DNA of 64,000 nucleotides, taken from Moniliophthora roreri. Lineage: Eukaryota > Basidiomycota > Agaricomycetes > Agaricales > Marasmiaceae. Shown here piece after piece: positions 59,099-64,000 of the stretch. The position numbers and the translations under genes are program-made. The DNA is taken from positions 289,619 through 353,618 of the forward strand of contig LATX02000219.1 of the NCBI GenBank assembly GCA_001466705.2, read 5' to 3'. How positions within the stretch are numbered: the stretch's first letter is position 1; the number at the start of each line of letters is the position of its first letter. The notes under the pieces were generated by a model. That model saw only the letters and a program-made list of their open reading frames with translations. It was not told where the DNA came from and searched no databases.

Positions 59099-61958
59099 CT
59101 ACAATCACACGATAGAGCTGAAACCAGACTTCGTGCCAAGGAACTGCAAATTATACCCATTAAGCCCAGCAGAGCAAATAGAGCAGGACAAATTCCTTGA
59201 GGAAAATCTACGAAAGGGATACATTCGCAAGTCAAAATCACCGATAGCATCTCCTTTCTTCTTCGTAGCAAAAAAGGAGAAGGGGGCATTATGACCAACT
59301 CAGGATTATAGAGCACTCAATGAGGGAACGGTAAAGAATGCTTATCCACTACCTCTAATTTCAGAGCTTCTGGACAAACTGAAGGGAGTAACAGTTTTTA
59401 CAAAACTCAACCTTCGAAATGGTTACAACAATGTTAGGATCAAGGACGGAGATCAGTGGAAAGCCGCCTTTAAGACTAATAGAGGGCTCTTTGAACCAAC
59501 GGTCATGTTCTTCGGATTAAGCAATTCCCCAGCCACTTTCCAGGCCTTCATGAACGACATTCTCTCCGATTTCATAGATGAAGGATGGTGTGTGGTCTAC
59601 ATGGACAACATCCTCCTTTTCTCCAAAGATCCAACTGAGCATAGGGAATGGACAGAACAGCTGATGTGTTGCCTCAAGAAGCATGATCTATTCCTTAAAC
59701 CGGAGAAATGCGAATTCGACATAATGGAGGTAGTATTTTTGGGGATGGTCATCAGACCCGGTTATATTGCCATAGACCCTGTGAAACTAGCAGGAATAGC
59801 AGAATGGGAGCCACCGCAGACAGTGAAAGAGGTGTGCGCATTCTTAGGATTTGGGAATTTCTACAGGAAGTTCATAGGGAAATATGCACAGTTGACAAGA
59901 CCAATGAACGACCTATTGCAAAAGAACCAAAAGTTCGACTGGAGCCAAGAATGTCAAATAGCATTCAATCTTCTCAAAGCAAAATTCCTTTCGGAACCAA
60001 TACTCGTCATGCCAGACATTGACAAACCCTTCATTATAGAAGCCGACGCTTCCAAATGGGCAACAGGCACTGTTCTTAGACAGAAAGGAATGGACGGAGA
60101 ATGGCACCCTTGTGGATACCTTTCGAAATCGCTGTCGCCGACAGAACGGAACTATGAGATTTACGACCACGAACTTTTAGCCATTTATCGAGTGCTCGTG
60201 GAATGGCGACACTACCTCATGGGAGGCAAATTCAAGATCATGATCCTATCAGATCATAAAAATCTGACGTACTTCCACACGGCACAAAAACTGAACAGAC
60301 GACAGGCCAGATGGAGCCTTTTCCTATCAGAATTTGACTTAGGATTAGTACATGTTCCTGGAAAATCAATCACCCAGGCTGACGCCTTGTCAAGGTGGAG
60401 CAACGAACAGGACGATGTAGACAACGACAACGAGGACATTGTCATACTACCAGATCGATTATTCATCAAAGGAATCAACCTGGAAATGAAGGAAGACATC
60501 GTAGAATGGTTGGGCCCAGATGACTTTCATAAGTTGGCCTTAGAGCAGTTGTTGCAACAAGGCGTGCTGCCAATCAAATCTGCATTGTCAGATTGGAAGA
60601 TCGAAGGAGGACTACTCTTCTTTCAGGAATGAGTTTATGTCCCAAACAATACTGATCTCCACCGACAAGTGGTACAGGCTATACACGAAACACCAGGTGT
60701 CGGACATCCAGGGCAATAGAACACCATAGAGCAGGTACAGAGGGATTTCTGGTGGCCAGGAATGGCCAAATTCATTAGGTCTTTCGTTGATGGTTGCGTC
60801 GTATGCCAACAATCAAAAATCAACACTCACCCCACAAGGACACCGATACAACCCATACAAGGGACGACAAACTCCTTTCCATTTCAGGTTTGTACAATGG
60901 ACCTGATCACGGACCTACCCGAATGTGACGGCATGGATTCTATTTTAGTCGTGGTGGACCACTCATCTATGAAGGGGGTAATTTTTACTCTATGCACCAA
61001 AACAACGGACACCACGAGGATAGCGGAACTATTAATCCAACATCTTTACAAGAGATTCAGATTGCCGGACCACATTATATCGGATCGAGACCCCAGATTC
61101 GCCACAGAAGTATTCCAGGAAATGGGAAAACAACTGTCCATCAAACATTCAATGAGCACGGCGTTCCACCCACAGACTGATGGAGAAACCGAACAGGTAA
61201 ACCAAGAAATCAAAGTTTACCTAAGAGCATTTTGCTCAAAGGAACAGACCCAATGGAAGGAGTATCTTCCCCTAGCAGAGTTCACACACAATAATCGAAC
61301 TCATTTGGTTCTCAAGAAATCCCTATTCTTCATGATGATGGGATACCACCCTCGTCCACTCCCAACAATATTTGAAAAGATGACAATCCCTTCAGTAGAA
61401 GAGCGACTCCAGGAGTTAAAAAGAATCAGAGAAGAGACTGCAAGTCTGTTAGAGTTAGCAAGACAGTGGATGATACGAAGAGAGAAGCAGAAACTGGATA
61501 CGTTCAAAAAGGGACAAAAGGTCTAGTTAGAAGCGAAGAACCTAGCCACAGGATACCTGTCGAAGAAGTTAGCCCCCAAAAGAGAAGGACCATTTAAAGT
61601 TCTCAAGGTCTTCGGACCAGTGATGTACAAGCTAGACTTACTGCATCAATGGAAAATTCACCCCGTTTTCCATGTGACCCTTCTATCGCCATTTAAGGAA
61701 ACCGAAGCTCATGGACCGAGCTTCATGAAACCACCCCCAGATCTTGTAGAAGGGTTCGAAGAATACGAAGTGGAAGCTGTCGTAGGACACAGACCGAAGA
61801 AGCGACTCCGAGAGTTTCTAGTGTCATACACTGGGTATGACTCGTCTCATAACCGATGGATCCAAATGGAGGGAATGGCAAACTGCCTAGACCTCCTCCA
61901 AGGATATATAAAAAGGCATTGGATAACACCTAGAGACCCCATCCCCACTTCAGATTAA
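58968..61958 (+). pseudogene. D pol: RT, RNase H, integrase, chromodomain
   Basis: RT has LNLRNGYNN, FGLSNSPATFQ and YMDN at 59598-59609 where YMDD is required: the second catalytic Asp is Asn (GAC to AAC). RNase H has [24 protein letters not shown]. Integrase has HETPGVGHPGQ, TMDLITDLPE, SDRDPRF and QTDGETEQVNQE; the chromodomain reads EVEAVVGHRPK ... FLVSYTGYDSSHNRW. In-frame stops are near 59049, 59292, 60630 (TGA) and 60717, 61524 (TAG at Trp positions). Ends TAA, 2 nt before the ORF3a ATG. Confidence 0.9.
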
Positions 61959-61960
61959 CC

Positions 61961-63139
61961 ATGTCCAATGCAACCGCCGCTGCCTCTTCCTCTTCTGCTT
62001 CTAGCAGCCAGTCAGCCCGAATCCCGAGCCCTGTTCCTACTGTGTCGGGAGAAGAACAATACGGGGAGAACATCACCTACCCAAATGGCCTCAAACCCAA
62101 CCCCTACCAACTCCTCCACCTCTTTAATTCCGAACAGTACGATGACCAGATCAGAGCTGCCGCTGATCAGCACAACAGATTGGAACTCTGTGTCAAAAGC
62201 CTGTTTTTCCTCAGGACCCAACGAAAGCTTTTCGAAAGAATCGTTGAAAGCTGCAGTCTTGAGATTGCAAACCAAGTAATGTATGCTTGTAACTATCAGT
62301 TGGGACTCTCTGGCCCCGTCACGGTACCGTCCATGTTTCCATATCATCCCCATTTGTCCATGCCTCCTCCTGCAGATCCCCGAGCAATGTCGGAATACCC
62401 TGATCCCCTCTCCTTCAGCCTCATCAACCGACTCAGACGACGAACCAATGGGAACGGATATCCCCATCCTGACATCACAGATACTCGGAGTCTCATCTCC
62501 AGACTCACTGCCAAACCCGTGGTCAACGAAGCGGGACTCCCCACCACTACCCATTCCACCTCCGAACCCGATGACGCCCTCCTTTATCCTGACCCCACTC
62601 CCAATCCCGATGTCAAGCCTAAGGTCGAGCCAGTCAAGTCCGCCGGCTCACCCCAACCTGGACCTTCGACCACCATCAACCCCCGAAGTCTTCAGACACC
62701 TGAAGCCTCAGTTCCACCAGAAGGTGGAGCACATCCCTGCAGTTGGAGGGGAGGCTGCTCTCAAGGAGTCAGAGGACGTGGTCGAGGACGAAGAACGGGA
62801 GAACCTAATCCCCGAAAGTGACGACAGCCCACTGATGCCCAGCTTGAGAAATCCGACTCCAGCCCCGACCCCAATGATGCAGCTCGTTGACCGCGTCTCT
62901 GCCCTCTGTGCGGACTGGAGCGCCATTTCACCCGATATTGCCCATAGTACATGTGCCGTAGATGCTTCAAGACTCAACCTGGACATACGTCTGGGCACTG
63001 CCCTGACCAACAAAGGTCTCGCCGTATTGCACACCGAAGGTCTGATTCGGGCTCAGACTCTTTGTCAGATGGTCGCCGTTATGACGATGAACGAAACTAC
63101 GATGACAAGCCCTATGACAATCTTGGCGGAGAATGTTGA
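61961..63139 (+). pseudogene. D ORF3a (third gene)
   Basis: The ATG is 2 nt after the pol stop. Ser-rich start, then the block LKPNPYQLLHLFNSEQYDDQI and FFLRTQRKLFERIVE, linker with LLYPDPTPNPD, TGA at 62819, then knuckle 1 CPLCGLERHFTRYC and, after a TAG, knuckle 2 CRRCFKTQPGHTSGHC, and an acidic Tyr-rich tail (YDDERNYDDKPYDN). The spacing of both knuckles is the same as in A and B although little else aligns. 286 codons are open before the first stop. Confidence 0.75.
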
Positions 63140-63353
63140 CATGTTGACTGCAGAGTATGATAGGGACGCACAGTTGTTATTTGTGGGAGAGGACCCTAAA
63201 AAGGTGAGGCTGCTCTCGGTTGAAGAACAGCAGGCTATGGGATGGCAGCCGACTTTCGATATGCCCTCGACGCCAAGGCTAGGAACTGTAGAGGAGATGC
63301 CTGATACATCATACGATTATGATGCGGAGTTATACAGAGATAGTGAATCGTAG
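62283..63353 (+). CDS. D ORF3b (overlapping +1 frame), open
   Basis: 356 codons without a stop, +1 relative to ORF3a, overlapping it for 857 bp and ending 39 bp before the LTR. Pro-rich first half, then LVDRVSALCADWS (LDEVxxELxALCxNWE in B), ARLNLDIRLGTALTNKGL-like segment and an acidic tail ending YRDSES. It is intact in an element whose pol and ORF3a carry stops. The first codon of the open stretch is not a reliable start. Confidence 0.6.
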   Translation: MLVTISWDSLAPSRYRPCFHIIPICPCLLLQIPEQCRNTLIPSPSASSTDSDDEPMGTDIPILTSQILGVSSPDSLPNPWSTKRDSPPLPIPPPNPMTPSFILTPLPIPMSSLRSSQSSPPAHPNLDLRPPSTPEVFRHLKPQFHQKVEHIPAVGGEAALKESEDVVEDEERENLIPESDDSPLMPSLRNPTPAPTPMMQLVDRVSALCADWSAISPDIAHSTCAVDASRLNLDIRLGTALTNKGLAVLHTEGLIRAQTLCQMVAVMTMNETTMTSPMTILAENVDMLTAEYDRDAQLLFVGEDPKKVRLLSVEEQQAMGWQPTFDMPSTPRLGTVEEMPDTSYDYDAELYRDSES

Positions 63354-63383
63354 TATTGGCAATGCGGAGTTTGCCCCTTGTTG

Positions 63384-63392
63384 AGGGGGTAA
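63384..63392 (+). promoter_or_regulatory. Polypurine tract of D
   Basis: AGGGGGTAA directly before TGTTAC of the LTR. Confidence 0.7.
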
Positions 63393-63830
63393 TGTTACGT
63401 TTCTTTTCTCTTCTCTCCCTATGCTTCCCATTCCATCAGACCTATACACCTTCCCAGCCCCCATTTTCTTATCTTTCCTTATGCTTCCAATGTCATTGGA
63501 CTCATACACCTTCCCAGCCCCCGCTTCTTTATCTTTCTGTATTACTCATATCCTGGTGAACTCGGGATTTATTATCTAAACACCGAACTTATCGCTTTTA
63601 CGTATGTAGCAAGTATTAGTCGGTTGTAATGTATTTAAGCACTCAAGCTGAGACTTGAAGTCTCCAGCTTGACCTGGTTTATACTATCTTGTGTCAACAC
63701 CACGATCGAAGGACTTCTGAACTTCAGCAACTGCTGAACGAACTCGAACTTGAACTTAGACAACCACTTAGATGGAGGTGACACTTTGTTAGAGTAGTTG
63801 AGTTAGCGTTGCTGCGCAAGTAACGTAACA
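63393..63830 (+). repeat. 3' LTR of D
   Basis: 438 bp, TGTTACG ... GCTGCGCAAGTAACGTAACA. U3 has a 60-bp tandem repeat (63421-63480 and 63481-63540) with ACACCTTCCCAGCCCCC in each unit. TATTTAAG begins at 63632 and AGCTTGACCT at 63666, 34 nt apart as in B. Confidence 0.9.
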
Positions 63831-64000
63831 ATGGCTGTCAGCTGAAAGCATATGTGAACTACAGCAGTTCCAACTTTTCGAGTATTGGAAGGATCTATAC
63901 AAAGGTGAGCGAGTTGTAGGTCAAAAACTTCCTCATGTTTGCTTACCTTATTCAAGTGTACCACTGCGGCGCACAAACACCATCCAATAGCGTATATTAC
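63831..64000. other. Right edge, unassigned host-like sequence
   Basis: Not related to the retroelements. On + a possible exon (QLKAYVNYSSSNFSSIGRIY) ends at a donor-like gtgagc near 63905, with an acceptor-like ttcaag 50 bp on, the intron size of PRP8. Too short to identify. Confidence 0.3.

Larger units (their letters stand above)
58968..63830 (+). mobile_element. Element D: 3' two thirds of a chromovirus
   Basis: From the protease-RT linker to a complete 438-bp 3' LTR. The left end is the B5 insertion point; the 5' LTR, gag and protease are not in the window. D is clearly diverged from B in RT, integrase and ORF3, and is closest to C2 in RT. The right flank after the LTR is atggc, which should match the lost left target site. 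Confidence 0.9.

Noticed and set aside
63421..63540. Short repeats as a CRISPR-like array
   Set aside because: Only two or three diverged 60-bp units inside an LTR of a eukaryotic genome; no spacer pattern.
12039..63830. ORF3 as a retroviral envelope gene
   Set aside because: It sits in the env position, but there is no signal peptide, hydrophobic fusion segment or membrane anchor in any copy; zinc knuckles and Pro-rich linkers point elsewhere.

Overview
The window is nuclear DNA of a filamentous fungus, most likely an Agaricomycete. The evidence is a PRP8 gene cut by 33 GT-AG introns of 48-63 bp, together with Ty3/gypsy chromoviruses of the fungal type. The left 11.5 kb is host sequence. 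It holds the 3' part of a Ser/Pro-rich gene on + (3-2063) and, convergent with it, a complete spliceosomal PRP8 gene on - (2344-11150). I could model PRP8 in full: 34 exons, every junction in phase, 2354 residues.

From about 11.5 kb to 63.8 kb the DNA is a nested pile of LTR retrotransposons. I use these labels. C1 is a broken + strand element. Element A (-, 12039-19249) sits in the C1 integrase with TSD tcctc. C2 (+) starts at 20999 inside the C1 third gene. B1 (+, 21114-30623, TSD catac) and a foldback DNA element (30789-31806, TSD ccagctt) both sit in the 5' LTR of C2. An unknown 1.7-kb insert (33997-35672, TSD aacag) sits in C2 pol. B2 (+, 37347-44501) sits in a further C-type LTR. Then follow gap-joined B-family pieces B3, B4, B4' and B5, and the 3' two thirds of element D (+, 58968-63830). 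The last 170 bases are unassigned.

A, B, C and D share one plan. The 5' LTR carries a TATA box, and 34-35 nt further on the motif AGCTTGACCT. Two nt after the LTR lies its exact reverse complement, which suggests Tf1-type self-priming (in D the LTR side only is visible). Gag with a CCHC knuckle ends at GGGTTTTTGA, a -1 slippery site into Pol (protease, RT, RNase H, integrase, C-terminal chromodomain). Right after the pol stop comes a third gene, ORF3. One frame (ORF3a) encodes a conserved N-terminal domain, a Pro-rich linker and two tandem zinc knuckles. The +1 frame (ORF3b) is also open and conserved over most of the gene. This dual-frame third gene recurs in A, B, C1 and D and is the most interesting object in the window.

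Most copies are dead, largely through CGA-to-TGA transitions. B2 is the best preserved, with an 861-codon uninterrupted RT-to-chromodomain frame. Eight single N characters mark contig joins. Several are flanked by the same 1.6-2.3 kb sequence on both sides, so part of the apparent repetition is assembly overlap. One integrase copy carries a 55-bp tract that is the unreversed complement of the expected sequence.
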